Part shown: positions 26,228 through 35,312 of the stretch, in pieces
Layout of the letters: each line of letters begins with the position of its first letter
How positions within the stretch are numbered: position 1 is the stretch's first letter
Source of the DNA: Verrucomicrobiales bacterium
Lineage (GTDB): Bacteria; Verrucomicrobiota; Verrucomicrobiia; Limisphaerales; UBA11320
DNA length: 64,000 bases
NCBI GenBank assembly: GCA_016793885.1
Contig: JAEUHE010000067.1
Span: forward strand, 59,504-123,503
Reading direction: 5' to 3'
Program-made: the position numbers and the translations under genes
The notes under the pieces: model-generated
The model's input: only the letters and a program-made list of their open reading frames with translations
Told to the model about the DNA's origin: nothing
Database searches by the model: none

Positions 26228-27780
26228 TAGGTCGCCGGCTGCGGGTTGCGCCAAGTGCGGCCGTGAAAGTTTAACATTTCCTCGGCGCTGCGCGGACCCC
26301 AGGTTCCGGCAGGATAGAATTCCCGTTCGGTAAGTGGCTTGTCCCCCCAGCCCGCCCGGATGGGATCCACGATGCCCCACGCGGTTTCGACTTCGTCGCG
26401 GCGAATGAAGAGGGTGGCATCGCCGGCGATCGCCTCGAGCAGCAGCCGCTCATACGCCTCCGGCGTGTAGGCCCCGAACTCGGTATCGTAGCTAAAATGC
26501 ATGCGGACTGGACGAATCTGCAAGGAGTTGCCGGGGACCTTGCCATTGAATCGGAGGGTGATGCCTTCGTTTGGCTGCAACCGCAGGGTGATCGAGTTGG
26601 CGTCGAGCTTGGCGCCACACTGGGCGGCGAAGAGCACATTGGGAGTAGGCCGGAATTGAATCCGCACTTCGCTGGCGCTGAACGGCAGGTATTTGCCGGT
26701 GCGAAGGAAGAAAGGAACTCCTGCCCAGCGCCAGTTGTCGACGAACAGCCGCATGGCTACGAAGGTTTCCGTGTTGGACGCTGGATTGACCTTCGGTTCC
26801 TGACGGTAAGCCGGACAATTGACCCCATCGAAAAGCCCTGCGGTGTATTGGCCGCGGATGACATTGTTGGCGATTTGCTCCGGCTGCCAGCGTCGCACCG
26901 AGCTCAACAGTTTTACCTTCTCGTCGCGGACGGCTTCCGCTTCCAGAGAAACCGGCGGCTCCATACCGACTAAGGCGAGTACCTGCAGCAGATGGTTTTG
27001 CAGCATGTCGCGCAGGGCGCCAGCTTCTTCATAGTAGCCTCCTCGCCCCCCGACGCCGAGCCTTTCACCGACCGTGATTTGAACATGATCGACCGACTGC
27101 CGGTTCCACAGCTGCTCGAAGATCGAGTTCGAGAACCGGAACATGAGGATGTTCTGGACCGTCTCTTTGCCGAGGTAGTGATCGATGCGGTAGATTTGCT
27201 TCTCCTGCGCAAACTGGGTCAGGTCGCCGTTGAGCTTCTGGGCCGATGCTAAATCGTGGCCGAAGGGCTTCTCGACGACGACACGTTGCCATCCTCCGTT
27301 CAGCGGATGTCGGCTCAGCAGCTTGGCGTTGTTGAGATGCTCCACCACTTGCGCAAATTGGCTGGGGGAGATGGAAAGATAGAACAGCAGGTTGCGTTGG
27401 AGTTCGGGAGTGGGAAAGGAACTGAGGATGCCGCTAAGCTTGGCATAGGCGGCGGGCTCGGCGAGGTCTCCCTGGCAGTAGACGAGGTTGGCAGCAAACT
27501 CGGCCCACACTTTTTCGTCCACCTGCTTGGTTCGGGAGAACTGTTGAAACGCGAGCTTCAGCTCCTCGCGCCAGCTGGCATCTGACTTTTCGCGTCGCGC
27601 AAAACCAATGATCCTAAAGGGGCTGGGCAGGCGCTTTTCGACGTACAGATGATACAAGGCGGGGATCAACTTACGGGCAGTCAGGTCCCCGCTGGCTCCA
27701 AAAATGACAATTGAGCAGGGTTCCACCACCTTACGGCCGAGGTCCAATCGGCACGTCAAGACTTCATCCAGTTCGTCCAT
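26227..27780 (-). CDS. zwf: glucose-6-phosphate 1-dehydrogenase
   Basis: 517 residues from the ATG at 27778-27780; a GTG at 27820-27822 would add 14 residues and cannot be excluded. It oxidises glucose 6-phosphate with NADP to feed the pentose phosphate pathway. The NADP-binding GASGDLTARKL motif is at about 28-38 and the substrate-binding active-site stretch RIDHYLGKE is at about 190. A Lys in VVEKPFGHD is also conserved. First gene of a two-gene operon with pgl. No regulatory site is seen in the 275 bases upstream. Confidence 0.97.
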   Translation of the reverse strand: MDELDEVLTCRLDLGRKVVEPCSIVIFGASGDLTARKLIPALYHLYVEKRLPSPFRIIGFARREKSDASWREELKLAFQQFSRTKQVDEKVWAEFAANLVYCQGDLAEPAAYAKLSGILSSFPTPELQRNLLFYLSISPSQFAQVVEHLNNAKLLSRHPLNGGWQRVVVEKPFGHDLASAQKLNGDLTQFAQEKQIYRIDHYLGKETVQNILMFRFSNSIFEQLWNRQSVDHVQITVGERLGVGGRGGYYEEAGALRDMLQNHLLQVLALVGMEPPVSLEAEAVRDEKVKLLSSVRRWQPEQIANNVIRGQYTAGLFDGVNCPAYRQEPKVNPASNTETFVAMRLFVDNWRWAGVPFFLRTGKYLPFSASEVRIQFRPTPNVLFAAQCGAKLDANSITLRLQPNEGITLRFNGKVPGNSLQIRPVRMHFSYDTEFGAYTPEAYERLLLEAIAGDATLFIRRDEVETAWGIVDPIRAGWGDKPLTEREFYPAGTWGPRSAEEMLNFHGRTWRNPQPAT

Positions 27781-28055
27781 GCGGGGGTCACAATGTCGAA
27801 GGGACGAATGAAATTCAATCACTGTTCACAGCAATTCCCTGTCCTGGTGAGCATGTTCCCCAACGTCGATCCCACTGGCATGAGATCAGGTAAGACCCAG
27901 GTGGCCCCGGACTTTGGCCGTTCTTGGTGCGTTGGGTGAAGGTTCGGGGCTCGGTGGCGGATGCCGAACCCATCGGAGGTCACACCGTTTTGCGCGCCGG
28001 CGGGTAACAATCGGCCAGTGAACGAGCAAACCGATAGCGAAGCCGCGCTCGTTGA

Positions 28056-29960
28056 CTATCTTTCGACCGGGATCTGACCCCACGGCTCGAAGACTTCGAA
28101 ACTCGCCCCATCGGGGAGAGTTACCATCCAGCCGGGGGCTACCCAGACCGCTTCGCCGGCGTATCTAGCCCGGTCCAAACGAAACCCTTCGCCATCGGAC
28201 AAAAGGACCGAATCCACGCCGATGAGGCCTTGGTCCGGATTCACTCGAGCTTCCAAGGAGAGTCGGCCTGGGGAGTTCCCCTCGAAGCTCACCTGGACCC
28301 ACACCACATCGCCCCGCAAGCTCGCGCGGGCACGCAGTCGTGGCAAGGAAGTCAGGACCGGGGCATTGGAGGACGCGATGATACCCAATCTCTTTGCGAA
28401 CGCGGCGTTCACCCGCTCTAAATCCTGTCCGGCACGGCCCAGGACCTCACTCCAAAAGGTCCGGGCGTCCTTCGGTGCTGCATGAACCTTGCTCATCGCC
28501 CGCGCCACCTCACCGAGCCCACCTTCCCCGTAGCATTCGACCAGGGCCTCGCACCAAACTGCCCCCATCGGATAAACCAGCTTCGCGTCGCGCTCCGCGA
28601 TTAGCTTGTGATCATCCGCTAACGCCTCGAACTCCATCGGTCGCCAGCGGTGGGCAGCCGCGGCGGCCACGTCCGACTCCTCCCGCGGCCGGGGGGAGGA
28701 AGCGAATTTGTTTTCCACGTAAGTGGCCAGCCCCTCGTGAAAGAATCGGGTGAAACGAAACTGTTCACTGGCTCGACCTTGGCTCAGCTCCTCGAGGAGG
28801 ACATGCGCCGTCTCGTGGATCAGCACAGTTCTGGCCATGGGCGTCCCCAACGAGGCCCGGTCCACATGAATCTTCTTCCAATGCGCGTGGCCCAACACCT
28901 CCGGACGGGTCCGGGAACCGAGATCCACCAGGATCAGATCCCGTCGCGGGGGTGCCCCTAGCAATGCTGCGACATCCCCGTAGGCCGCATCCGCGTGCTG
29001 AAGCAAGTCCACGGTGCTGGTTCGGTCCGAGTCCCAGAACAAAAACCGGTAGTTCTGGTTGGACAGGCTACGAAACGCCTTTTCGCTCGCTAGAGGGTTT
29101 TCCATTTCACCGCTCGAACCGTCGCGTTCCGCCAGCTTCCCCACTCCCCAGATCATAGAGCCGAAGATTGCGATTCCCAGAACCCAGGATGCCAGCCTCA
29201 AAAGCTGTGCCCGCGGATGGGAACGGTTTACCCACGCCGCCCAAGTATTCGTGGTCGTCGTTCCCATCCGGTGGAAGCCCCCCAGAGCTACGAGCGCCGC
29301 CACGGCCCCAATCCCAATCTGGCTCAGGAGGGGTTCCGCGGGAATTTGCACACCGTTCTGAACCACGCTGAGTGACATCAGGGAGAACGGGCTGAGCCAG
29401 GCCATCCAGCGAAACTGATCCAACTCGAGCCACACGAGGAACAACCCCAGGATCCCCACTCCGATCAGAAGCCAACGGCGGAGAAGGGAAAGCCACAAAG
29501 CCACTCCCAGGCACAGGAACGATATGCCCTGAGCCAGCAACCACACCTTCAGCAGATCGCCCCAAGGAAACGGAGGACGCGTGGATTCCCAGGACAACCC
29601 GAGCGATCCCACCCCCAGCCCCCAATCCATGACGAGCATTGCGGTGAGCACCAGGAAGCCTGCAATCCACTTCGCTGCGAACACCGTCGTCCGGCGAACC
29701 GGGAGTCCGTCGAGGAACCCCAGCGTGCCGTTCTCCTCCTCGTTCACCAACAACCCTGCCCCGATCAACAGGCCAAAGAAGCACTGATTGCCCACCAGAT
29801 TCGTCAGAAATTCGGTGAAAAACTTGTGCAGATCCGGCTGCGGGAGATCGGGGAAGACCGGATCGCTGGGGGCGACCCACACGGACACCGCCGTCAAAAA
29901 CAGATACAGCCCCAGGAAGGGAACCAACATCCGCAGTTCCTTGGTGAGCAGGCCTCTCAT
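28056..29960 (-). CDS. ABC-2 type permease fused to an extracytoplasmic HExxH metallopeptidase
   Basis: 634 residues. The first 275 residues are an ABC-2 permease with about six helices (starting MRGLLTKELR; EENGTLGFLDGLPVRR is the usual cytosolic loop). From about residue 290 there is a soluble domain with a gluzincin site: HETAH at 382-386 and the third ligand in FFHEGLATYVE (Glu409), the arrangement of the peptidase MA superfamily (PF13485-like). The tail after 520 is beta-rich. With its last helix near 255-275, the peptidase should lie outside the membrane. Last gene of a three-gene operon; its ATG overlaps the upstream stop as ATGA. A permease-peptidase fusion is unusual; substrate unknown. 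Confidence 0.85.
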   Translation of the reverse strand: MRGLLTKELRMLVPFLGLYLFLTAVSVWVAPSDPVFPDLPQPDLHKFFTEFLTNLVGNQCFFGLLIGAGLLVNEEENGTLGFLDGLPVRRTTVFAAKWIAGFLVLTAMLVMDWGLGVGSLGLSWESTRPPFPWGDLLKVWLLAQGISFLCLGVALWLSLLRRWLLIGVGILGLFLVWLELDQFRWMAWLSPFSLMSLSVVQNGVQIPAEPLLSQIGIGAVAALVALGGFHRMGTTTTNTWAAWVNRSHPRAQLLRLASWVLGIAIFGSMIWGVGKLAERDGSSGEMENPLASEKAFRSLSNQNYRFLFWDSDRTSTVDLLQHADAAYGDVAALLGAPPRRDLILVDLGSRTRPEVLGHAHWKKIHVDRASLGTPMARTVLIHETAHVLLEELSQGRASEQFRFTRFFHEGLATYVENKFASSPRPREESDVAAAAAHRWRPMEFEALADDHKLIAERDAKLVYPMGAVWCEALVECYGEGGLGEVARAMSKVHAAPKDARTFWSEVLGRAGQDLERVNAAFAKRLGIIASSNAPVLTSLPRLRARASLRGDVVWVQVSFEGNSPGRLSLEARVNPDQGLIGVDSVLLSDGEGFRLDRARYAGEAVWVAPGWMVTLPDGASFEVFEPWGQIPVER

Positions 29961-31543
29961 GGCGGCAAGGGACCCGACGGTGGAGCATTCGCCAAGGCCT
30001 GCTGCCAGCGCTCGACAAACTCGGGGAAACGGACCCCGGTCGTGGTCCGCATGACCGAGCTAGGCGGGCTCCAGAGATCGCGCAGCCAGGCTCGCCAATC
30101 CTTCGGGGTTTCCCGTCCCAGCATGTGCGCCAGGAACCGGCGGAGGCCGTCACCCTGATTTCCTTCTCCCAGGCTCGCCAGTCCGAGGGCGGCCGCGGCG
30201 GTGGCGGTGTTGGTCCCCTGATCGCGAACCAAAGTTCGCCAACGCCGGACTCCCGGAACATCCAACCGTTGGGGAGCCAAGGATTGTGCGACACGCTTCG
30301 TCTCCGTCCCGAGCTGGAGTGTGCGCACCGCCGGGTCGCGCTCCGACCACAATCGGACGAACCCGTCGAGAACCCAGGCCCGGGATTCCAGCGTCGCCCG
30401 GCCGTGGCTCTTGGCAATCAAGCATTGCTCGGTTACCCAGCCGAAGAACCTCCGCTCATCCAGATCGGATGCCAGCAGGTTGACCCGCACCAGACAGCCC
30501 TGAGCGGAGTCGAGCTCCCCTCGTTTGAATTCCTGCGGACCGAGGTCGGCCCGGTGGATAACCACGAGGTGCGGGAGCGATTGCGCCTGGAGGTAATCGC
30601 CGAGCGCGGCCAACTCCTTTGCCAGCCGTTCCATCAGCTCATGGCCTCGACGAAAATCCCGGGCCTCTTCCAGAGGCGCGGCCGAGGACCATTCGACAAC
30701 CGCCTTACCCTCCCGAAGCACTTCACTCCCCGGGATGAGCAGCGGCTGTTTGCGTTCCTCCTGAGTCAGGTGGTGGGTGAACAACATGATGACCATGCCC
30801 ACCACGGCGGTGAGATTGAGTTTTTCACGGAGCTTCATCGGGCGGGCCAAGGCCGCGGCCCGATCCCCGTTTTGCGATGCACCCAGCCAGAGTGCCGCGA
30901 CGAACAATCCGGCCGCCACGGTCAGGGTGATGCCCAGCGCTGCTGAATCCCACTCCAACCCCTCATATCCAAACCGGATCCCCAGGAGGGACAGCGGAGG
31001 TATCGTCTGGAGATCCACCTTGAATCGTTCCCCCAGCGCCCCCGCCACCGCGAGCAGCGCGCCCCAGGCCAGGAATCGATAGCGCCCCAGGAAGGCGGTC
31101 AAGTAAGCCGCCGCCCACACAAAGACGGTCCAAATCATCGTCGTGGAGAGCAAGATCCATAAAAAGCGGCTGGTGATCCATTCGCTGTACCGCCCCATCC
31201 ACACCGAGCCTCCCAAGGCTGCAACCGCGACGGCTTCGAGGAAGGTCGCTCCTAGGACGAACTTCACGCCGAACATCCAGCCACGTGAGAGGGGAAGCCC
31301 TTCCACAAAGACCGGGACGCGGTGCTGGAACTCAGACGCGACGAGTAACTGCCCGAGCGTCAGTGCACCCAGACTCAAACCGAATAGCAAAAACGTTCGG
31401 ACCGCATCGAAGCGACTTCCCGCCATCCCCAACGCGGAATGCCCTGCTGAAAGGCCGATGAAAACCAGCGCCAAGGCTCCCCACAGCAGTGCGAGCGTGA
31501 GGGAGTGCTGCCGGAGCTCCTTGCCCAGCAAACAGCGGATCAT
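29957..31543 (-). CDS. ABC-2 type permease with a degenerate peptidase-like C-terminal domain
   Basis: 528 residues from the ATG at 31541-31543, which overlaps the ATPase stop as ATGA. Residues 1-260 form a permease with about six helices (MIRCLLGKELRQH; VASEFQHRVPVFVEGLPLSRGW). The C-terminal domain looks like that of the next gene: LPHLVVIHRADLG resembles RRDLILVDLGS, and the stretch 365-400 aligns with its active site (HGRATLESRAWVLDGFVRLWSE against QGRASEQ...FFHEGLATYVE). The HExxH motif is lost and the third ligand Glu has become Asp393, so catalysis is unlikely. I infer a paralogue that keeps a structural or binding role, probably in a heterodimer with the active subunit. Confidence 0.78.
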   Translation of the reverse strand: MIRCLLGKELRQHSLTLALLWGALALVFIGLSAGHSALGMAGSRFDAVRTFLLFGLSLGALTLGQLLVASEFQHRVPVFVEGLPLSRGWMFGVKFVLGATFLEAVAVAALGGSVWMGRYSEWITSRFLWILLSTTMIWTVFVWAAAYLTAFLGRYRFLAWGALLAVAGALGERFKVDLQTIPPLSLLGIRFGYEGLEWDSAALGITLTVAAGLFVAALWLGASQNGDRAAALARPMKLREKLNLTAVVGMVIMLFTHHLTQEERKQPLLIPGSEVLREGKAVVEWSSAAPLEEARDFRRGHELMERLAKELAALGDYLQAQSLPHLVVIHRADLGPQEFKRGELDSAQGCLVRVNLLASDLDERRFFGWVTEQCLIAKSHGRATLESRAWVLDGFVRLWSERDPAVRTLQLGTETKRVAQSLAPQRLDVPGVRRWRTLVRDQGTNTATAAAALGLASLGEGNQGDGLRRFLAHMLGRETPKDWRAWLRDLWSPPSSVMRTTTGVRFPEFVERWQQALANAPPSGPLPP

Positions 31544-32487
31544 GCCGCCCCTCTCCGCCCGCTCACACAGGCAATGAAAATATCCTCGAGACTCGGCTGC
31601 GTCGGATGGAGGGAGCAACCGTCCGGCAGGCTGTCCCAGTCTGTCAGCAATGCCCGCACCATCAACACTCGCTGCCCTTCCACGCTCTCCTCCTTCCACA
31701 CGGCAAAAGTGGGTGGCAGCTCAGCCGAGGAGCCAACCTTTACGGCGATCCGCCTGACTTCACGACGCAACACCCCGAGCGGGCCCTCCCAGCGCATCCG
31801 CCCCGCTTGGATGATCCCAATCCGATCAGCACATCGCTCCACCTCATCGATCAGGTGGGAGGAGAAGAACGTGGTCCTTCGATGAGTGCGAGCCTCCGTG
31901 ACAATCGTATCCATGAATTCCCGACGCGCCAATGGATCCAATCCGGCTGTGGGCTCATCCAGTACGAGCAGATCCGGACGCGGTGCCAGGGCCAAGGCCA
32001 ACGCCAGCTTGGCCTTCATCCCTCCCGAAAGCTGTTCCGCCCGGCGATCGCGCGGAAGTTCGAAGAGATCGAGGAGGCGTTCGAACTCCGTGCTGTCCCA
32101 CGAGGGATACAGTCCGCCGACAAACCGCCCCAAGTAGCGGCAGGTCATCCAGGGGTAAAACGCGGGTTCTTGTGAAACATATCCAATCCGTTGCTTCTGT
32201 TCGAGAGAGGTTCGCTGCGTCGCCTCACCGAACAGCCGCAGTGAACCGGCATCGAGCTTCAGGATGCCCATTAGGAGACGGATGGTGGTCGTCTTGCCCG
32301 CTCCGTTCGTCCCCAGGAACCCATAGATCTCTCCCGGATACACCGTCAGATTCGTGCCGTCCACCGCCATCGTGCCGCCAAAAGCTTTCCTCAAACCGAC
32401 TGCCTCGAGAATCGGCTGCGCCGAAACATCCGACTCGGTGCTGTCTCTTCCGACTGTGTCAACCTGGCTGGCCGAAGTGCTCTTCAT
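31540..32487 (-). CDS. ABC transporter ATP-binding protein
   Basis: 315 residues from the ATG at 32485-32487; 19 more codons upstream are possible. Complete nucleotide-binding domain: Walker A GTNGAGKTT, Q-loop YVSQEPAF, signature LSGGM, Walker B LLVLDEPTAGLD and the H-loop in FFSSHLIDE. The C-terminal extension ends SLEDIFIACV, as in ABC-2 exporter ATPases of the CcmA/NatA type. First gene of a leftward operon with two permeases, joined by two ATGA overlaps. No regulator of the GntR type sits beside it. Confidence 0.95.
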   Translation of the reverse strand: MKSTSASQVDTVGRDSTESDVSAQPILEAVGLRKAFGGTMAVDGTNLTVYPGEIYGFLGTNGAGKTTTIRLLMGILKLDAGSLRLFGEATQRTSLEQKQRIGYVSQEPAFYPWMTCRYLGRFVGGLYPSWDSTEFERLLDLFELPRDRRAEQLSGGMKAKLALALALAPRPDLLVLDEPTAGLDPLARREFMDTIVTEARTHRRTTFFSSHLIDEVERCADRIGIIQAGRMRWEGPLGVLRREVRRIAVKVGSSAELPPTFAVWKEESVEGQRVLMVRALLTDWDSLPDGCSLHPTQPSLEDIFIACVSGRRGAA

Positions 32488-32859
32488 AGAATGAGGCGGT
32501 GGCTCGCCGAGCCTAGGGTTAGACCGAATGGGAAGAAAGCCCAAGTTTGGGGAAGAAGCAGTCAGCGTCCTCTTCGTCTAAAGTGCCCGGAGCTGGGTGG
32601 TTCACTTCAATCAGTGCCACCGGCTCTCATGGAGGGACGGGATCAAAGGATCCGGTTGCCAACTGGCGGAGAATCCGGCGGGACATCCTGGCTCTTCGCG
32701 GAGAGCGCCCCGACTTCTGAGGTTTCATTCAGAGTCTTCAAAAGTAGAGCTGCCTCGTCCGAACTAAACAACGTGTGCGCGGAGGTCGCTTTCTCATCCG
32801 TCTTGATCGAGTTCATCCTAAAACACTCATCATTTGCTCAAGGTATTCTTTCGCGAATC
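32488..32859. other. intergenic stretch of about 370 bp
   Basis: Lies upstream of the ABC operon and downstream of the receiver-domain gene. A 126-codon plus-strand frame covers it, but it has no recognisable features. No clear hairpin terminator or promoter is visible. Confidence 0.4.
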
Positions 32860-33279
32860 CTAAGCTGGTAAGACTGAAGCTTGCTCGTCGGTCGGCGGCG
32901 GATCTTTGGGCAGCTGTTCATCAATAACCTGGATGAGTTGCTCAGCGCTGATCGGTTTTCCCAGAAAAATCTCGCCTCCGCTATTGAGCCCGCCTTTGCC
33001 AGCCTCCTGCGCCGAGACAGTCGCGGTCAGGAACACGATCGGCACACCTTTAAGCTGTCGATTGCGTTTTATTTGTGCGGCAACATCCCCTCCATCCATG
33101 CTGGGCATGAGCACGTCCAGCAGGATCAGGTCGGGTTGAAAGTCCCGGGCCGTCGTGAGCGCCTGGGGAGCTGAGTTCTCCTCGCGAACCTCGAAGCGGC
33201 CGGTCTTTTCCAGATTCAGACGGACCATCCGCGTGAAAGAGGTTTCGTCGTCGATCACCAGGATACGTTTCTTTTCCAT
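32860..33279 (-). CDS. single-domain response regulator (CheY-like receiver)
   Basis: 139 residues, receiver domain only. The acidic pocket Asp10-Asp11, the phospho-acceptor Asp55 (LLDVLMPSMDG), Thr85 (FLTATV) and Lys108 (GKPIS) are all present. There is no output domain, so it must act by protein contact or as a phosphate relay. It follows the kinase at 33287 with a 7-nt gap and is co-transcribed; it is the likely target. Confidence 0.93.
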   Translation of the reverse strand: MEKKRILVIDDETSFTRMVRLNLEKTGRFEVREENSAPQALTTARDFQPDLILLDVLMPSMDGGDVAAQIKRNRQLKGVPIVFLTATVSAQEAGKGGLNSGGEIFLGKPISAEQLIQVIDEQLPKDPPPTDEQASVLPA

Positions 33280-33286
33280 AAAGCCA

Positions 33287-35305
33287 TTAGACCTTTAACC
33301 AGATCGATGCCAGAACTCCACCACTTTTCCGATTTCTTATCTCCAAGGTCCCGCCGTGCATCTCCACCAGCTTTCGGGTGACGCTCAAACCGAGCCCGGT
33401 ACCCTTGCCCGGTTCCTTCGTGGTGAAGAAGGGATCGAAAATCTGTGAGATTTTGTCAGCCGGAATGCCTGGCCCGTTGTCGCGGACTTCGAGTACCACG
33501 ACTTTGTCCCCAGCGTGAAAGGCGTGGGCCACCCGGGCGTCACGGACCGTGGAAATATCCTCCGCCTCGAGGGTCTTAAGCCGCGTGCGCACGCTGACGG
33601 TGCCTCCCTCCTGGGACAGGGCTTGGATGGAGTTGGTCATGAGATTGAGCAGGATCTGCTTGATCTTGTCAGGATCGATCCAGATGGGCGGCAGATCGGG
33701 CGCGATCTCCCGGACCAGTTTGACCTTGGACTTCTTCGCGGCGAATCGAACCATGCTGACGGTTTGCTCGACCACGGCATTGAGGTCATGCGGCTTGGTG
33801 TTCAGCTCTCGGGGTCGCGCAAAGTCTAGGAGTCCCAGGATGATGCCATCGGCCCGCTGGATCGCTTCGCGCATGTCGCGCAACGTGAGCTGGCCTTCGG
33901 CGTTCGTGTCGGAAATTTCCTGAGCCAGGTGGTCGAGGCCCATGCGGATGATGGCGAGCGGGTTCTTGACCTCATGGGCTACCCCGGCTGCCAGTCGGCC
34001 GATGGATTGCAGCTTCTCTGCCTGGATCAACTGGCCTTGGGCATCCTTGAGCTGCCGATGGGAGGCCTGCAGCTCAGTCAAGGCGCGCATCAACTCCTCG
34101 CGATTTCGGCCGAGTTCAACGTTTGCCTTCTCGAGCTTTTCCTGCGCTTCGTGGGTCTCGGTGATATCCCGGGTGATGCAAACCAAGCCGCTGAGCTGGC
34201 CTGTCTCGTCGCGCAAAGGAATCTTGGTCGAGCAGTGCCAACGGGCGTTTCCGGACCGATCCACGGCCCGCTCCACATGGTTGATCATGGGGCGTCCGGT
34301 GCGGACGATCGTCTGGTCGTCAGCGTCGTACTTGCTGGCTAGGTTGGCGGGAAAAAAGTCGGTGACCTTCTTTCCGATGACCTCCTCCATGCGGCTGACT
34401 CCCAGCAAGCGACGATGGGCTTCATTGTCTAGCGTATACCGGCAGTCCACATCTTTTGCGTAGATGTAGTCGGGCAGATTGTCGATGAGGCTGCGCAGGA
34501 GGTTCCGCTCGGTGCTCAGCGCCTGCTCGGCGATTTTGAGCGCGGTGATGTCCCGGGATATGCCAAAGGTTCCGAGCAACCGGCCGGTTTTGTCGCTCAG
34601 CGGCAGCTTTGAGGTGATGACCCAGTTGGTGGTGCCATCCGGCAAGGCCTCGCATTCCACCTTGTCGAGCATGGGTTGGCCGGTCCGCATAATCTCCTGC
34701 TCATCGACACGGGCCAGCTCCGCGTGACCCTGGGCAAAGAAATCGGAATCGGACTTCCCGACCATCTCGCGTGGATGTGTCAGCCCAAATCGCTTCGCCA
34801 AGGATCGATTGGTTTTCAGGAAGTGGCTGTGAAGGTCTTTGATGAAGATCCGATCGGGGACATTGTCGATAATGGTGTAAAGCAGGTCGCGCTCGTGAGC
34901 AAGGGCGTCTTCGATGTGCTTTCGCTCGAGCGAGTAACGAATCGATCGCCCCAGCAGCCTGCCATCCAGACCCGTTTTCGGCAGATAATCCTGCGCCCCT
35001 TCGTGGACCGTCAGGGCGGCAAGATCCTCATCCTCGACCCCACTCATCACTATGATGGGCACCTCGGGGGCCTGCTGATTGACTTGTCGAAAGGTGGCGA
35101 GCCCCTGGCTGTCAGGCAGGCTGAGGTCGAGCAGCACTAAATCCGGGTTGTGGTCCTTGAGCCGGGCTAAGGCCGTCGCTAAGGAGGTGACATGGGTCAC
35201 CGTGAAGTGGTGGTGCAGGTTTTCCGCCAGATAAGCTCGGACCAATGAGGCATCACCGGGGTTATCCTCGACCAGCAGCAGCTTCAACTCAGGGTTGCTG
35301 GGCAT
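33287..35305 (-). CDS. sensor histidine kinase with N-terminal receiver and two PAS domains
   Basis: 672 residues, no transmembrane segment, so cytosolic. Domain order: receiver (about 8-120, Asp60 phospho-acceptor, Lys110), PAS (138-255), PAS (264-385), coiled coil (384-430), dimerisation/phosphoacceptor domain with His444 (GVAHEVKNPLA), and ATPase domain with N box LNLMTNSIQ, G1 DNGPGI and G2 GKGTGLGLS. The N-terminal receiver would let an upstream kinase control it. It forms an operon with the lone receiver at 32860. Signal unknown. Confidence 0.93.
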   Translation of the reverse strand: MPSNPELKLLLVEDNPGDASLVRAYLAENLHHHFTVTHVTSLATALARLKDHNPDLVLLDLSLPDSQGLATFRQVNQQAPEVPIIVMSGVEDEDLAALTVHEGAQDYLPKTGLDGRLLGRSIRYSLERKHIEDALAHERDLLYTIIDNVPDRIFIKDLHSHFLKTNRSLAKRFGLTHPREMVGKSDSDFFAQGHAELARVDEQEIMRTGQPMLDKVECEALPDGTTNWVITSKLPLSDKTGRLLGTFGISRDITALKIAEQALSTERNLLRSLIDNLPDYIYAKDVDCRYTLDNEAHRRLLGVSRMEEVIGKKVTDFFPANLASKYDADDQTIVRTGRPMINHVERAVDRSGNARWHCSTKIPLRDETGQLSGLVCITRDITETHEAQEKLEKANVELGRNREELMRALTELQASHRQLKDAQGQLIQAEKLQSIGRLAAGVAHEVKNPLAIIRMGLDHLAQEISDTNAEGQLTLRDMREAIQRADGIILGLLDFARPRELNTKPHDLNAVVEQTVSMVRFAAKKSKVKLVREIAPDLPPIWIDPDKIKQILLNLMTNSIQALSQEGGTVSVRTRLKTLEAEDISTVRDARVAHAFHAGDKVVVLEVRDNGPGIPADKISQIFDPFFTTKEPGKGTGLGLSVTRKLVEMHGGTLEIRNRKSGGVLASIWLKV

Positions 35306-35312
35306 GTCGGGA

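Noticed and set aside
32491..32871. 126-codon plus-strand frame between the ABC operon and the receiver gene
   Set aside because: No family features, unusual composition and it runs into the receiver gene on the other strand.
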